From contig CM056743.1 in assembly GCA_029851415.1 (NCBI GenBank), forward strand, positions 122,294,305-122,358,304: a DNA stretch of 64,000 nucleotides, read 5' to 3'. The notes under the pieces are model-generated. The model ran no database searches. It saw only the letters and a program-made list of their open reading frames with translations, and was not told where the DNA came from. A program made the translations under genes and the position numbers. Of this stretch, positions 10,738 to 23,880 are shown in pieces. How positions within the stretch are numbered: position 1 is the first letter of the stretch; every line of letters begins with the position of its first letter. This DNA is from Eretmocerus hayati (lineage: Eukaryota > Arthropoda > Insecta > Hymenoptera > Aphelinidae).

Positions 10738-12993
10738 ATAGCCCAGTAGAATCAGCTCGAAAAGGACGTCATTTTGGCGGTAGAAGATAGGTGCTCGTTT
10801 TATTTTTTTTTTTCAGGTGCAGAACACTCTATAGAACCATGTCTACCACTTCCGAACAAATTTCGCTGGCCGGAAAAACTTATTAACAATGAATTACTGG
10901 TAAAAATGACACTTTTCGCAGATTCATGCCTATAGCTCTGTGAGTATAACTTTGAGCGAGTTCGCTCTGGTTTCATCTTCTAGCTAGTGAAAAAACGTAC
11001 AGATTCAAAAAGAAATTTATCGCTCTAGCCTATTTTTTGTTGGAGTTACACAGGTTTCAACAAAAAAAGACCTATTATAAACAAATGGTTGTTAATCCTC
11101 CAATAGTTGACTAATGAGGCCAAAAACTAAGACAATCGATAGTCCTTATTGAGGTTAATAAGCATACTAAATTTGGTGACGATTCATTGAACCGTTTTTG
11201 AACAATCCTATTGGTTTATGAAAAATTGTTTTTCAGGAGAAGTGGCGTAACTTTTTTATAAACAAAGATGGTGTTTTGGGAAAAATCAGGGTGATACCTA
11301 GAAGTCTACTCTTCAGTATTCCGTTTGGATCATTATCATATCTTGTATAGGCGATTTTGAGAGCTATATGTTTATAATTTTTGCACACTCCTCTCATTGT
11401 GTATTAGAATCTCGAAATACATCGATAAGATGAGGAGGAACCCGAAAATGAAACCAGCCAATCGCGTTTTTTTCTCAAGCTCCCCCAGATTGAAAAAAGA
11501 ATGAAGCAAATTGGTCACATAGAACCAGAAATATTGCGAAAAAATCCTCGGCGCTCGATTTTGAAGTTCACCGTTTCTCACGCGCCACGAGCCAACCACA
11601 GCTGATCTTTGGTGCGATTCAAAATCGAGCGCCGAGGATTTTTTCGTAATATTTCTGGTTTTACGTGACCAATTCCCTTCATTCTTTTTATAATCTGGGG
11701 TAACTTGAGAAAAAACGTGATTGGCTGGTTTCATTTACGGGTTCTTCTTCATCTAATCGATGTATTTCGAGATTTTACTACACAATGAGAGGCGTGGGCA
11801 AAAATTATAAACAATTAGCTATCAAAAATCGCCTATACAAGATATGATAATGATCCAAACGGGATACTGAAGAGTAGACTTCAAGGTATCACCCTGATTT
11901 TTCCCAAAACACCATCTTTATTTATAAAAAAGTTACGCCACTTCTCCTGAAAAACAATTTTTCATAAACAAATAGGATTGTTCAAAAACGGTTCAATGAA
12001 TCGTCACCAAATTTAGTATGCTTATTAACCTTAATAAGGACTATCGATTGTCTGAGTTTTTGGCCTCATTAGTCAATTGGTGGAATAACAACCATTTTTT
12101 TAAAATAGGTCTTTTTTTGTTTAAACCTATGTAACTCCAACAAAAAATAGGCTAGAGCAACAACTTTTTTTTTAATCTGTACGTGTTTCCACTAGCTAGA
12201 AGATGAAACTAGAGCGAACTCGCTCAAAGTTATACCCACAGAGCTATAGGCATTAATCTGCCAAAAGTGTCGTTTTTACCAGTAATTCATTGTTAAGGTA
12301 GTTGTACACCAACTACGTGAGTCAAAGAGACTTAACCTCACTTTTTTGCCCACATCAAAATATTCGAAATTATTATTATTGTTAATAACTGCACTTTTTC
12401 CATCAAACAACAAACAAAAACGGTCATCTAAGCCTCCCTGAACAGAATCAGGCATGGTTTCCAAAGTTATCTACCCTAAAATCAAAATCACGTGTCGCAT
12501 TTTTTGCATTCTACGCTTTGTATGAACAGTTACTAAAAAACGACGTGGTCCATCATCTCCAGGCTTGGCCATATGATTCATTGATACGTAAACTCGGATC
12601 TCTCGCAGTGCCACCATTTTCTGTTGATCAGGTTTTGCGCTGGACCCATTTTTGTGCGGTTTTTGGGGCCTGACCCCATAAGCGCAATTTTAAAAATGTG
12701 CAAAACTGGTCAAATTGTGATGATCGATACTCTAAAACGGGATGGTCATCCGTTCTGGAATTTTGCACACGTACTCTTCGATATTGAAACTATCTCTCTG
12801 CAGAATCTCGAGAAATTCTGTTGATGAATAATTTTGGTGTTTAACTACCTTAATAATTTTTTCCGGACAGCGAAATTTGTTCGGAAGTGGTACACATTGT
12901 TCTATGGAGTGTCCTACACCTGAAAAAAAAAAAATAAAACCAGCACCTATCTTCTACCGCCAAAAAAAATCCAATTCTCCTGGTCTACTAGTA
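10738..12993. mobile_element. 2.2-kb near-palindromic foldback element
   Basis: The outer inverted ends include TTGGCGGTAGAAGATAGGTG (from 10,774) and its complement ending near 12,962. Arms of about 0.8 kb run from there to a centre near 11,590, where AATCCTCGGCGCTCGATTTT (left) meets its complement (right). Sequence similarity between arms is high over the whole length. A transcript would form a very long hairpin. No conserved coding sequence is visible. The right arm carries a separate TTAA element (12,297-12,849). Confidence 0.82.
12297..12849. mobile_element. TTAA-target MITE, GGTAGTTGTACACCAA family
   Basis: Flanked by TTAA at 12,293-12,296 and 12,850-12,853. The termini are GGTAGTTGTACACCAA and the complement of GGTAGTTAAACACCAA, matching at 14 of 16 positions. 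The left arm of the host palindrome (near 10,880-10,892) retains the uninterrupted sequence with a single TTAA, so the boundaries are supported by an empty site. Relatives are at 56,930-57,454 and ending at 60,289. The family is probably a piggyBac-like derivative. Confidence 0.85.
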
Positions 12994-13593
12994 TATAAGT
13001 GACACTCTCAGCTGTTTAGTATAGCCACCAGAGCAATACACGAGTAGCGCCCAACTTAGTTTTCATGCAGATACTTATATGTGCGGCCTCGTTTTCGTTT
13101 TCTCACTTTTGCCCGCACTTTGCGATTTTCACACACGAGCTTTCTTATGTTTATTTTTCGGCAATTTGACGCGTAAAATCGGAATGGTCTTCTATAAATT
13201 TCGAGAATTGTTAGTATTATTTTGCAGCCAGCAATGGAATGGCGCGTTAGTTTGAATCGTTTTCAAGCGAGATGAGTGTTGTGGGGTAAAACCTTGGGAT
13301 TCGTTGTCTAGTGATTGATACGGTCGTTTTTATATTTGTTTTATTCGTCGCTTATTTTGATTCTTCCCGCTCCAAATGGGCCATTCACCGCAATAATAAG
13401 ACCGGACTCGTTACTCTCGAGTGAGACAGCGCAACGTTACGTCAATGCGATACGTATGTTTTTACGGCAACCGTGTGTTCGCGTGTAAGTTGAGGATGAG
13501 TTTCATTGCAAATTGTCGCGATAGTCATGTAAAATTATTTTCTTTTTCTTTTTTCAAAGAGTATTTTAACTTTGAGAACGTTATACGCGATAC
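12994..13593. other. No gene recognised
   Basis: Mixed-composition sequence, moderately GC-rich near 13,030-13,140. Nothing assignable was seen. Confidence 0.45.
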
Positions 13594-13719
13594 AAAATGG
13601 TATATTACGCGTCGAGTGCTGGAAAACTTTTTCATCGATGAAATTCATGCTGGACGTCGGCGAAGGAGTTCAACAGAATTTTCGAGAAGACAAAATTTTT
13701 CCAGTACTCGACGCCATTT
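13594..13719. repeat. Palindromic element, GTATATTACGC-end family (copy F)
   Basis: The left end contains GGTATATTACGCGTCGAGTG followed by CTGGAAAAC. The right end is the complement of GCGTCGAGTACTGGAAAAA. The left end closely resembles the sequence at about 44,495-44,520 beside the recombinase gene (GTATATTATGCGTCAAGTGC). No coding potential. Confidence 0.6.
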
Positions 13720-16300
13720 GCGCTAATCGTGCGAGATTCCTCGATACATGATAAATGGGCAAATCTCTCGGGCGATTTTGTGATAACGACGTGTTTTGCG
13801 TCTCAGGAGACATGATTTGCGGCAACTGAGCTTTTTAACTGACAATTTTCGAAAATCCACTCGTTCTCAACACTTTCAAGAATGTCTGAGGTCCATATTT
13901 TGCTTTGGACCAATGATACGAGACATATAATGCTTGAAAGCTCGATATTTTTCGGCTGCCACAACGATTTTCAAGTCCACGCCTTCGCTTGTAGGTTCGA
14001 GGGCGGTTGTTCAACGATCCTGGGGATGGAATGGGTGATAGATTATACTTTGAAGAATCGAATCCTTTTTACCTCACGGCCGTCCTCGTCGAGATGAGAG
14101 AGCTGATGTTGTTGGTGTGTCACAAAAATTTTTTCATCTCATAGAATCGCTCTTGCTTACAATTCTGTGGTCCGGGCGACGAAAAAAATGGAATTGTGGG
14201 AACAGCATCTGATTCGGAATGAAAAGAACCCATATGATAAGCTTAGTCTTATTGATGTTGTCGAATTGGTGTTCGTGGTCACGACGTAATGAAATTTTTT
14301 TTGCGTAATTCAATCCCTATAATATCTTTTTCGCATGGGACATGCGACTAGGAACGTGCCCATCTCCGGAGTAATGCAAGGCTAATGCATTTTGAGAATT
14401 CACTAAAACGTGCATTTTGGTGGGTGTGGAGTATCTTCATTTCGCAACTGAGGCCATTTTTGGGAGGCACTGTGAACTATCAAACCTATCTTATTATATC
14501 TGACACCGAGGTCGCCTCATCGCCTCGCGAGCAAGTGTACTGATCAGAATATTTGTAACACGGGGTCCCCATTCAAATGCATGGAAATATTCGTTAATCG
14601 ACCGCATATGCGCGGCGAAGCTGCAAAATGAGTTACGCGACTGTTTTAGCATTGTTTTAGTACTACTTGAGCCCAAAAAAATTTGCCGGGAATGTCCTGT
14701 CATTTGAAAATTTTCAAAATTTTTCAACCAAAATTGCCCGAATCCTGAGTTAGGCCCAAATGAGGTTTCTCTGGCATTTTTTTTCTATTTCCTCGATTCA
14801 TCATTCCAATGTCAAAATCTGTAGTTGGAGATGTCCCTGTTTCCATGTCCCAAAGAAGATTATTATTATAATGATGAATTGTATTCAACTCGATGGGTGG
14901 AATCCTCGATGGAATCCATTCCTTTCTAAACTTATTTCATAGGCTTGATCAAACACTTGCGAATGCATTACAAAATTCTGCAGAATGTATGCGGTTCTTT
15001 GTTGTTGTGGCGTCTTATATTAGGGCAGCAGCATCCGTATTTTTTTATCGCTATGTTTGGTGGTTCGCATAATAAAAGACGTACCGCGTGCTAAACTCAA
15101 GCCCAAGCGTCATCATCGCATGGTCACCACTTTACGAAACGCAAGCGCAAGGGTAATGGAAGTAAAGAGACGCTCCTGGTAGAGTTGGCACGGCTATTTT
15201 CGAGCACCGCGCCGTTGCTGCCGCCACGCATGTCGTCATCATTACACGGATAGAATTCGTTCGCGGACACACGTGAATAGTTTTTACATACACAAGGATA
15301 ATACTTTTTGATGGGTCTTCTTTTGTACTTGACTCCATTATTGTTTGACCCATATGTGGATTTTTCGATTTAGATATCATTGCTGTATTGTTCCTGATCA
15401 CATTTTCTCAAGGATTCGTTTTATTCGATTTTTTAGTCGTCAGTTGCACATATTTGTGCATCAGTGATTTGCCGAAATCTACGTTAGCAACCGAGATTTG
15501 TGTAACGCTGGAGATCGAACTCGATCGAAAATATTTATTTCATGTAGTACATCTCAAACAATGGACCTGACAATGATTCAATTTTTGTCCAAATGCCGAT
15601 TCGATCGACGTATACGATGATGATTATCAACAAACGTTATCGTGCCAATATTGCACCAAAATGATCGAGAGCGACACATAATACATACATATGTTTTTAA
15701 TGGCAAAAAGCTCGTCGTAATCGCGCGCGAGGAAAGGCCGCGTTGACGGAACGACGAGCGACCGCAACCGGCACATGCACACAACATCACACTGTATTAT
15801 GTATTTGAGAATGGAATATCGTTTAAGCAGCGATTGAAGAGAAGGGGCTGACAAAAAAAGGTAAGAGAGATTCTGTGCAAGAAGGAGAAAGAGAATCAGC
15901 AGACATCGTGTGAAATGGTGGGAGTATCAGCAGACCAACCGTTATTCTTATACGAGCCAAGTCATCATCGCTTGTGATATTTTTCACGCTCGCTTTTTTT
16001 CATTGATTCATACACTCGGAAATTCATTCAGCTTTCGCTCCTTACAATCATCAGCCGTACTGGCAACATTGGGCTGATTCGCAAACGGTGTCACGGAATA
16101 CAAAATCTCATCAATGCAGTGTCACTTGAATGAATGCTCAGATATGCATACCGAGTCCAGTCCATCTATATTGAAAATTATTACTATTGCAAATCGAGTA
16201 ACAGTTACATGCGTCGAGTTTGTGCTATTGTTGTTGTGCTGCGCGCTGCTATACTTTTTTTGTGAAAAGCGAACAACAAAATGACTGACTCGTGTGTCTT
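13720..16300. other. No gene recognised
   Basis: AT-rich unassigned sequence. Short ORFs exist on both strands without domains or splice context. No large repeats were found. Confidence 0.45.
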
Positions 16301-16319
16301 ATGTATTATGTGTAGGTAT

Positions 16320-16520
16320 TAGGCCTAACCTATACGTGCATGCACGTTTGAGAGCCAACGACGAAACATCACCCGCATGCAGAGACGAGCAAGAGGAATG
16401 TAAAAGTGCCCGCCGAACCGCGCATGCCGGCCGGCTGGCTATATATACGAGCAAACGAGCGGGCACTGCATGGAATGGAAATACTCGCCGATGGCTGGCG
16501 GTGACGTAAATAAGCCGGCT
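16320..16520 (+). promoter_or_regulatory. CpG-rich patch with TATA box (possible promoter or enhancer)
   Basis: An isolated GC- and CpG-rich patch in AT-rich surroundings. It holds a TATATATA run (about 16,440-16,447) preceded by GCCGGCCGGC-type sequence and followed by a CRE-like GTGACGTAA near 16,500. No initiator at the usual distance or coding exon was recognised, so this is only a candidate regulatory element. Confidence 0.2.
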
Positions 16521-16978
16521 GGCTCTTCTCCTTCTTTATTCACGTATCTCCCTTCTCTGTCTTTCTAACTGCAAAATATTAAGCCGGTCGCGGAGAACAG
16601 CTGGAGCAAACGGTGGGGATTTCCTCACCGAGCGCTGCTCAGTGGCGAACAAATTCGTTGTATGTATGTGTATTTTGCTCGGTATTTTGAATAGAGTGGT
16701 GGCGTGGTGATATATTTTCTTTTTCATTCTGTTCTTTTTTTTTTGAATCATTGTTGATGCCTCCCTTGCTTGGCATAGAATGTTTTTTGATATCTTTTAC
16801 TAACAATTTGACCGTCAACTATTGAATGTTCCGAATTGGATGAATTCATTGATATTAATGAAGATGAATTTTCCTGTGAATTGAGAAGAAATCATTCAAT
16901 AACCGTAGAATTTTTCAAAATCTCAGGTTCAATTCCAAGCGACCTCGAATGTTTCGCTAAAATCTCTTTGATCGGTCA

Positions 16979-17702
16979 GTACTCTTCAAAGCCGATAGAG
17001 TGAAATTTGACTCAAAGCTATGAGTCAGTTTCGTGCGCGCCGAACTGGAGTGATTCATCACTCCAAGCTGAAGTCAAATTTCACTCAATTTTGAGTCCAT
17101 TATCACTCTTGGGATTGAGTCAAATAATTCAATACCAAACGTTTTAAAATTTTAGATATTGCGATAAGAAAATTATTTCACAGCGTGCACATATATTTCA
17201 ATTGATTTCCTGTTGATTTTCATCAATAATATCCTATGAAAAATGTATTAAAGGTGAATTTTGGCTATTGCGTTGGACTCGAAGAGACTTGAAACCGTAT
17301 CTTCTTGATTCAGTCAAGAGTCTTAACCACTACATTAAATGTAACTTCCCAGTTTTTAGTGAAGAAAGCTTTTTAAATATCCCCGAGAAGTGTTCCGAAG
17401 GGAAGCTCAGAAAAGAGCAGCATCACTAACACTTCAAAAGTTTTCTATTATCTTCGTGAGTAATCTCGCAAATCATTCTGGGATTATACCCTAACCTATA
17501 AAAATCTATTTCACTCAATGTGAGAAGTCAATTTTTACTTATCTTTGAGTGAAAAAATTGAGTACGAACGAATGTAATATTTCCGTGGTTTCACTCCATA
17601 CATGAGTCAAATTTTCACTCTAATTATGAGTCATTTTCGGCCATTCTGAGGATCACTCCAAGCTTTGAGTCAAAATTTCACTCCAACGGGCTTAGAGAGT
17701 AC
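16979..17702. mobile_element. MITE built of GAGTCAAATTTCACTC-like motifs
   Basis: The ends are inverted: GTACTCTTCAAAGCC..GAGTGAAATTTGACTC at the left and the complement of GTACTCTCTAAGCCC..GAGTGAAATTTTGACTC at the right. At least six degenerate copies of a GAGTCAAA-TTTCACTC hairpin motif lie inside, clustered at 17,000-17,120 and 17,515-17,695. Non-coding. Confidence 0.65.
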
Positions 17703-19412
17703 GTAGAAACCGATAAAATGGCACATATGCGTCTCGTGCCGAAAACTATGTTCTTCACTCGGCACGTAATTATACTATTATTTGAAGACTCGTTAAATCT
17801 GGCGATGAGTTCGACTCAACAGTTTGCCACCTGCTTTTCACATCGCTCGTACTTTTAATTCAAATTGATTTTCTACCCTTTTGCTCGCCATTCTTCCACG
17901 AGAAAAATGATCTTTTTCTCTTTAATTTATATACATCATAACGACGGCCTCTTCTTGATCGTAGGTGTTACCCTTATTACAAAAATTTTTCAACGTGATT
18001 TTGGTCTCTATGGATTCATTAGTAGAACCGATCTCATCTCGTAGATTACCGGTTATATGGATGAATGTTATAGATTCCCATTTCGGGAAGAAATTCGGTA
18101 GCAATTTACTGTTGTCAAGCACAGGCAGGCCAAGTTTCGCGCGGATTTATCGTATCTTATCAAGTGGAAGACTCTCGACTACTTCTCTAATCTCTGCACA
18201 TTCTTCGTCGAACTTGATATGCTGAAAAATTGCAAGAAATCATCATTTATGGATTTTTGGTCACGTAATCAAGAGGCACGTGTGCGTTTGAGCAGATTCA
18301 TTGAAACCGCAACTATTTTACTACACCATATTCGCATTGGCCGCCCATTTTTGCTACATTCGTCCTTGTCCACCAATGGTTGATTAACTTTTGAACTAAG
18401 CTTACCTATTCAAAATATAAAGTGTCTTGCGTGTAGCACACATCATCTAAACGCATACATATTTCATCTGCAGCTAATTTTCCTTCAAATTTCCTACTTT
18501 TGCACACTAGCTTATGCACCTTTGATCGACGACCACGTGCCCCTTTTAGCTCTCTTGAGCAAGGTGCCTTTCATCCTCGTGCGCGCACCTATCTCTCTTC
18601 TCCTTTGCTGCCACACAATCCTTACCTTATATCGAGAATTCGCCTTTCTCCTTGCTCAGAGAGCGCCGCAGATGATAATCGCTTTCCAAGTTTCGACAAA
18701 AGCACGATTTATCGGCGTCGAAAGCCGTGGTAGGCTGCTCTATGGTGTTGGAGGTGGTATGTGCTTCCTTCTTTGCTCTCTGCGGATCTCCACCATCGCC
18801 CTCGCCGCGAGGAGGCTCAAGTTCCTCTTTGTCACCCTCCTCCTCCTCCTCCTTTACCACTACTTAGACTATACACATATAGTATAGATGGCACACAAAT
18901 TGAATTCGCGCCGATGATAGCGTGGTGCTCCTGACTATTCTTTGGGTAACTGCTGCGGAAGAATGAGCATTGTTCTTTATTCGCGAATTTTCGATGATTA
19001 CTGCAACAAGAATGGAAAGGGTAAAACCAACTTGCACTAGTTTGAGAATAGCTCTGGCCATCGTGGCATCATAATCTTGCATGTACTCAAAAAAAGCGTA
19101 CCCTGAACTTTTACCGCCGCTGAACTTTTGTATCGTCGCAGAACAGCACCATGCAGCATCTTGGGATCCGTCATTGTTTGGAGAAAATGCACGGAAAAAT
19201 GTATAGTTAGATTGGAATGAAGGAGAAAATGTGCCTTGAAATCTACCCGTAGACCCTAGCCACCGATGCCGACCTCAGAAACTACTCAATTTGATGCCGC
19301 GAAAGAATGAATTTAACCACTTTCTGCACTCTGCTTCCTCTCTCTTTCTTCGCTCAAATTAGCAATGCTGATCCGGTTGTAAGGGGTTGCGCACAGAACC
19401 GTCGTATACTGA
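17703..19412. other. No gene recognised
   Basis: Includes a CCTCCTCCTCCTCC-rich stretch near 18,837-18,855. The ORFs at 18,500-18,890 overlap on both strands and look like low-complexity shadows. Confidence 0.4.
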
Positions 19413-19697
19413 GGTGCGTCCACAAGTGGAGCGCGCGCGCGTACCCCCGTGCTCCCGCGCGGCTCTCGGCGCGCGCGCTGCTTCTACCATTGAGAAATTA
19501 CGAGTTTTCCTCGTTACCGACTACTTTCAAAGTATATAGAACTGGAGCACCCATCAGTTGTGTATACTTTGAAAGTAGTGCACTACCTATGGGTGACAAG
19601 GCAATTTCGGAATTTTTCTATGGTAGGAGCAGCGCGCGCGCCGGGTGCCGCGCGGGAGCACGGGAGAACGCGCGCGCGCTCAATTATGGACGCACCC
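19413..19697. mobile_element. GC-rich hairpin MITE with GCGCGC arms
   Basis: The inverted ends share GGTGCGTCCA followed by AGCGCGCGCGCG-type sequence. GTGCTCCCGCGCGG pairs with its complement near 19,640, and inner segments around TACTTTCAAAGTATA also pair. The flanks carry TATACT / AGTATA. Runs of alternating GC near both ends could adopt Z-DNA. Non-coding. Confidence 0.6.
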
Positions 19698-20048
19698 CTA
19701 TATAGTATACTCGTTGCGCCAGTCCTGCTTTAATTTGAATAAAATCATCAATTAACGCGCAAGTAGCATGGTTTTATGATGCCGGCTACCCGAAAATTTT
19801 CATCCCTCTGCATACATTTGGAGCATTGTTGAGCGGTAATGCATGAGTGAGTCGCATCTTCGGGTACTTACCCGAAAGTGATCGTACTCTCTCGGTGCGA
19901 GAGTCTGCTTACGCACGATGCAGATGTGACTTTTCAATTGAGAAAAATGGGAATAAAATTATCATCTCGATCGGTTATGGTCGATCAAGGATGAGTCAAC
20001 TGCGTCTTCCTGTTCTAAGAGATTTTCATTCACTGATTTTCAAGGTCA
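19698..20048. other. No gene recognised
   Basis: Unassigned sequence between repeats. Confidence 0.4.
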
Positions 20049-22059
20049 ATACCGTAAACCGGAGTGAATGTGGGCCACTTTTAACCTTCCACTGTGATTT
20101 TCTTGGTCTTATTCATACCGAAAACATGATGTATGGGTAGTGAAAGTTTGAGTCTCGAGCTCAGCTACAAGATCCCGTTGTCAGATTTTGATTTTGACTC
20201 CGTGATTTTTCAAAAATTGCAAAAAACAGTGTGGACACATTCACCCCGTCTATGGGGGGAATGTGTCCACTAGGGTGGGCCGAAAAATGACTTTTTTCGA
20301 GAGTCGATACGGGCTAGTGCGCAAAAGTTAGGTTTCTACATGTAGATGTGAAAAAACTTCCGCTGGGCGCTGAGAAATGAGATTTTAGATTAGCAAGAGT
20401 CATGAAGTTTTTATCAAAATTAACACGGGTTTGAATGGGAAAACGACAAATTCACCACTTTTTTCCTTCTAACTTTGCTTTTATCTCTCGCGGATCTGAA
20501 CATTTTTCAACGGAGCTCAGCTCATTTCAAAGCTTGTTCATTAACCTTGAGAATGAGCTATACGTCTCATTTTGATTAATTGGAGCCGAGCTATCTCAAT
20601 TCCCGTAAAAAGTGATTTTTACCGAAATAACCAAAAATAGGCAATTTTATGGTGCTTGCTGAGCGATCAAAGCTCCGCAGAACCGCTGAGTGCGAGTTTG
20701 GTAGCTGAGTGGGTCTTTCGTTTTTCAGCTCATATAAACGCCTTGAAGTTCTGCCGATACATGGCAAGAATACTACCATCCAAGCTACAAATAGTTATTA
20801 ATGCTCAAGCTCTTGCTAGATGTTCCCGAGCTATGAATACTCAATTTCGAATGTTTTGTGTACTTGTCATTGCACTTTTTCGCATGAAATCTCACCTTAA
20901 CGTCCCATTTTTACCTGCATGAATTCATTGATGATCCTGGAAACTTCATCAGTGATTCAGAAGACAAGCAAGGGTTTTGAGCGTGGACTCGCTACGAGAA
21001 ACAACCCTCCAATTTTCTCGTACGGGCTTGGGGCCGTCAATGACAGAGTTACTTCTTTTTTATTGTTTGTTTTTTTTGTTTTTTTTTGCGTTTTTGAATT
21101 TTTCGTGTTTTTTTCTGTTTTTTCTCAACTTTTTCTCCGTAATTTAATCGTTACAACTTGCTCATTTCTTTGAGTCATACTAGTCAGGTGATGAGTTGGA
21201 AATAATTGCTTGAGTTCTCAAACAGGGTTGAAATCCTGCTTTGAATCAAATTTTGGCAAGAAATTTCGAGACTGGAGTGTTGTTATTATACGATTTTCTC
21301 TTCTCTCTTTACCATAAACCTTGAACGAGGCATCTGTCACCAACTTAATCATACGGTCGACGGCTTGAGTATAACAAGGATACTTGGTAAATTCCCATTC
21401 AGTAAGAATATTGTCATTCTCAAGATACATTTTGAGCTCATTCAACGTGATGCTCTTCGTAAAACGGGAGAGGATCGGACCTGAGATTCTTGCCAAACAA
21501 TCACATCGATGTACAATTGAGCTTGGACGTTGATTCTAGGCATAGTGGATATAGCAGAACATGGTTGATAAGCATTTGTAATATAATTTGTATCAATATT
21601 GCATTGAATATTCCATATCTACGCAGAAAAATGTACTTTTGAAGACGCACTCAGCTACCAGACACTCACCCAATGCGGTTCTGCGGACCTTTAATTGCTC
21701 AGCAAGCACCATAAAATTGCCAATTTTTGGTTATTTCGATAAAAATCACTTTTTGCGGGAATTGAGATAGCTCGGCTCCAATTAATCAAAATAGGACGTA
21801 TTTTAGCTCATTCTCAAGGTTTTTGAACAAGCTTCAAAATGAGCTGAAGTACAATGGATAATGTTCAGATCCGCGAGAGGTACAAGCAAAGTTACGAGGA
21901 AAAATTTGGCGTTTTCCCATTCAAACCCGTGTTAATTTTGATAAAAACTCCATGGCTCTTGCTGGAACCTAAAATTTTATTTTTCCGCGCCCAGCGGAGA
22001 TTTCTCCACGTCTACGTGTAGAAACTTAACTTTTGCGCACTAGCCCGTATCGATTCTCG

Positions 22060-22198
22060 AAAATAGTATATTACGCAACTAGGGAGTAAAGTGGGCCTTT
22101 TACTCCCGGGTGTTTTACTCTCGGCTTCGCCTCGAGCGATAAATACACGGGCGTTTGAGACCCACACTCACTCCCGAGTAGCGTATGCTATTTTTTAG
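22060..22198. repeat. Palindromic element, AATAGTATATTACG-end family (copy B)
   Basis: The left end is AAAATAGTATATTACGCAAC. The right end is the complement of AAAAAATAGCATACGCTACT. AGGGAGTAAA-type and ACTCCCG-type segments pair inside, and an inner GGCTTCGCC forms a small loop. It lies exactly at the interruption of the right arm of the 20,273 element, so it or its neighbour is the inserted piece. Confidence 0.62.
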
Positions 22199-22961
22199 CC
22201 TAGTGGGACTAAAGTACGCCCCCCTCCCCCACCACCCACTTGCTCCTGGCGTTGAGCTGCCTCAACGGCCGCGCTGTGTACATAGAAATCAGGATGTTTA
22301 TTGATTTGAGGTAGGAGGGCGGGGGTCCGAGAATTGAGCGACCGAGAAATTGATTTTGCTTAGTTTTGAACTAAATTGATTCAATAATACGTCTCTATTT
22401 AATCTGATACGATCAAATTTTCGAATAATATTCAGAAAGGTCCTTCATTAATCGAAAAAACACTCGCGGTAGCAGACAACAACATTCTACCGCATGCATC
22501 TGCTGATGCGAGTGCCGATGTGCGCATGCTCATACCGCGAGCCGCGCGTTATCTCGCCATTCTCATCCCCACTCTCCATTTCTCTCTCTCCGTTACTTGT
22601 GAGTTACCATGTGTGAGTTATGTACACTGAAAAAATTCAGGTATCGATTGATTACCAGCCTCAGAGTACGAATAATACTCAGAGCCTGGGCGTCAATCCA
22701 AACCCGCGAGTGAGCACGATCCGCAATATTGATGATGACCTTTCGTTATCTCTTGAGAACCAAATATGCTAGGCGCGAGGAATGTCAACACGCTCAGTTG
22801 GTCGCGAGCGCCACTCACGGCGGCAGAAAGCATTTCCGCCCAAACTGGGCGGCTGAGGTGCCCAGTCCGGCGCGTGAGTCGCTCGCGGGGAAAAACAATA
22901 ACAAATCCCTTCTGGGGAGCAGCGACTTATATACAAGTTTTGTTATTATAAGTGATACACA

Positions 22962-23032
22962 TCGGTGGCCTAGTGGATAGCGGTGAGGCTTCGTACTCGA
23001 AAGGTCCGGGGTTCCAATCCCATGATGGAAAT
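22962..23032 (+). repeat. tRNA-like segment (Arg-TCG-like), left arm
   Basis: Contains a D-arm/A-box-like GGCCTAGTGGATAG and a B-box-like GGTTCCAATCC at tRNA spacing. A GGCTTCGTACTC anticodon-like loop would read TCG, and a weak CATC/GATG acceptor pairing is present. The overall GGCCTA-TGGATA pattern resembles tRNA-Arg(TCG), but the anticodon stem is poor. It is a pseudo-tRNA or SINE promoter rather than a functional tRNA gene. Confidence 0.5.
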
Positions 23033-23880
23033 TTTTGGATATCTTTTTTTTCTTCTTTTTTTTATTCTCATAAATTCAGTCTTATGAAGATTTGATGTAC
23101 GGATTTTTTTCGAAACTCGGAGGATATGTTTTGAAGGTTGTAAAAAGCAAAGTTTTTGTGTACCGAGAGTTGACTGCGTGCATTTGGCTCGCTCTCTTGT
23201 TGCTTTTTGGATACATAAAGAGGATGTTATTTCATTATTCAATTAATGCCTTAATCTCATTAAGGTATCACTAATACATATTATGACGAGGAGAAAGCTA
23301 CATCCCTCGAATGAACTACTTCCGAATTTGAAAATAATCAAGATAGCTTAATGAGAGGAATTTTCTCTAGGAATATTAATTTGGCACAGATAAATCAAAG
23401 TCCGATTGTGATTTTCGTGCTAAACTTGATACAATATTTGGACCAAGCAAAATGCCGCCTTCGCTTGCAAGGATGGGCTCATACAATCAATTATTATTCA
23501 ATTTGGACTAAAGTTTGGTCAGTTTAACCTTTTGAGAGAGAATTCTTCCCTCCGAGTTCCGTTATCATTTTCAAATTCAAGAGTGCTTGACTAGGTGCAG
23601 CATTTTTTTCATCGAAATATAATTCTTACATACTGAGCTACATAAGAGTGGGGCATTAATCGAATGATGAAATATCGGTTTTTTTACAAATTAAAAAAAA
23701 AAAAAAACAAATTTAGAGCGGGCCAAATGCACGCAGTCAACTCTCGGTACACAAAAACTTTGCTTTTTACAACCTTCAAAACATATCCTCCGAGTTTTGA
23801 AAAAAATCCGTACATCAAATCTTCATAAGACTGAATTCATGAGAAAAAAAAAAAAAAGAAGAAAAAAAAGACATCCAAAA

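Noticed and set aside
11372..11734. 120-codon minus-strand ORF at the centre of the 10.7-13.0 kb palindrome
   Set aside because: It crosses the palindrome centre, so its two halves are antisense to one another, as expected by chance.
18500..18890. Overlapping 77-121 codon ORFs as a gene
   Set aside because: Low-complexity CTC/CCT sequence, frames open on both strands, and no splice context.
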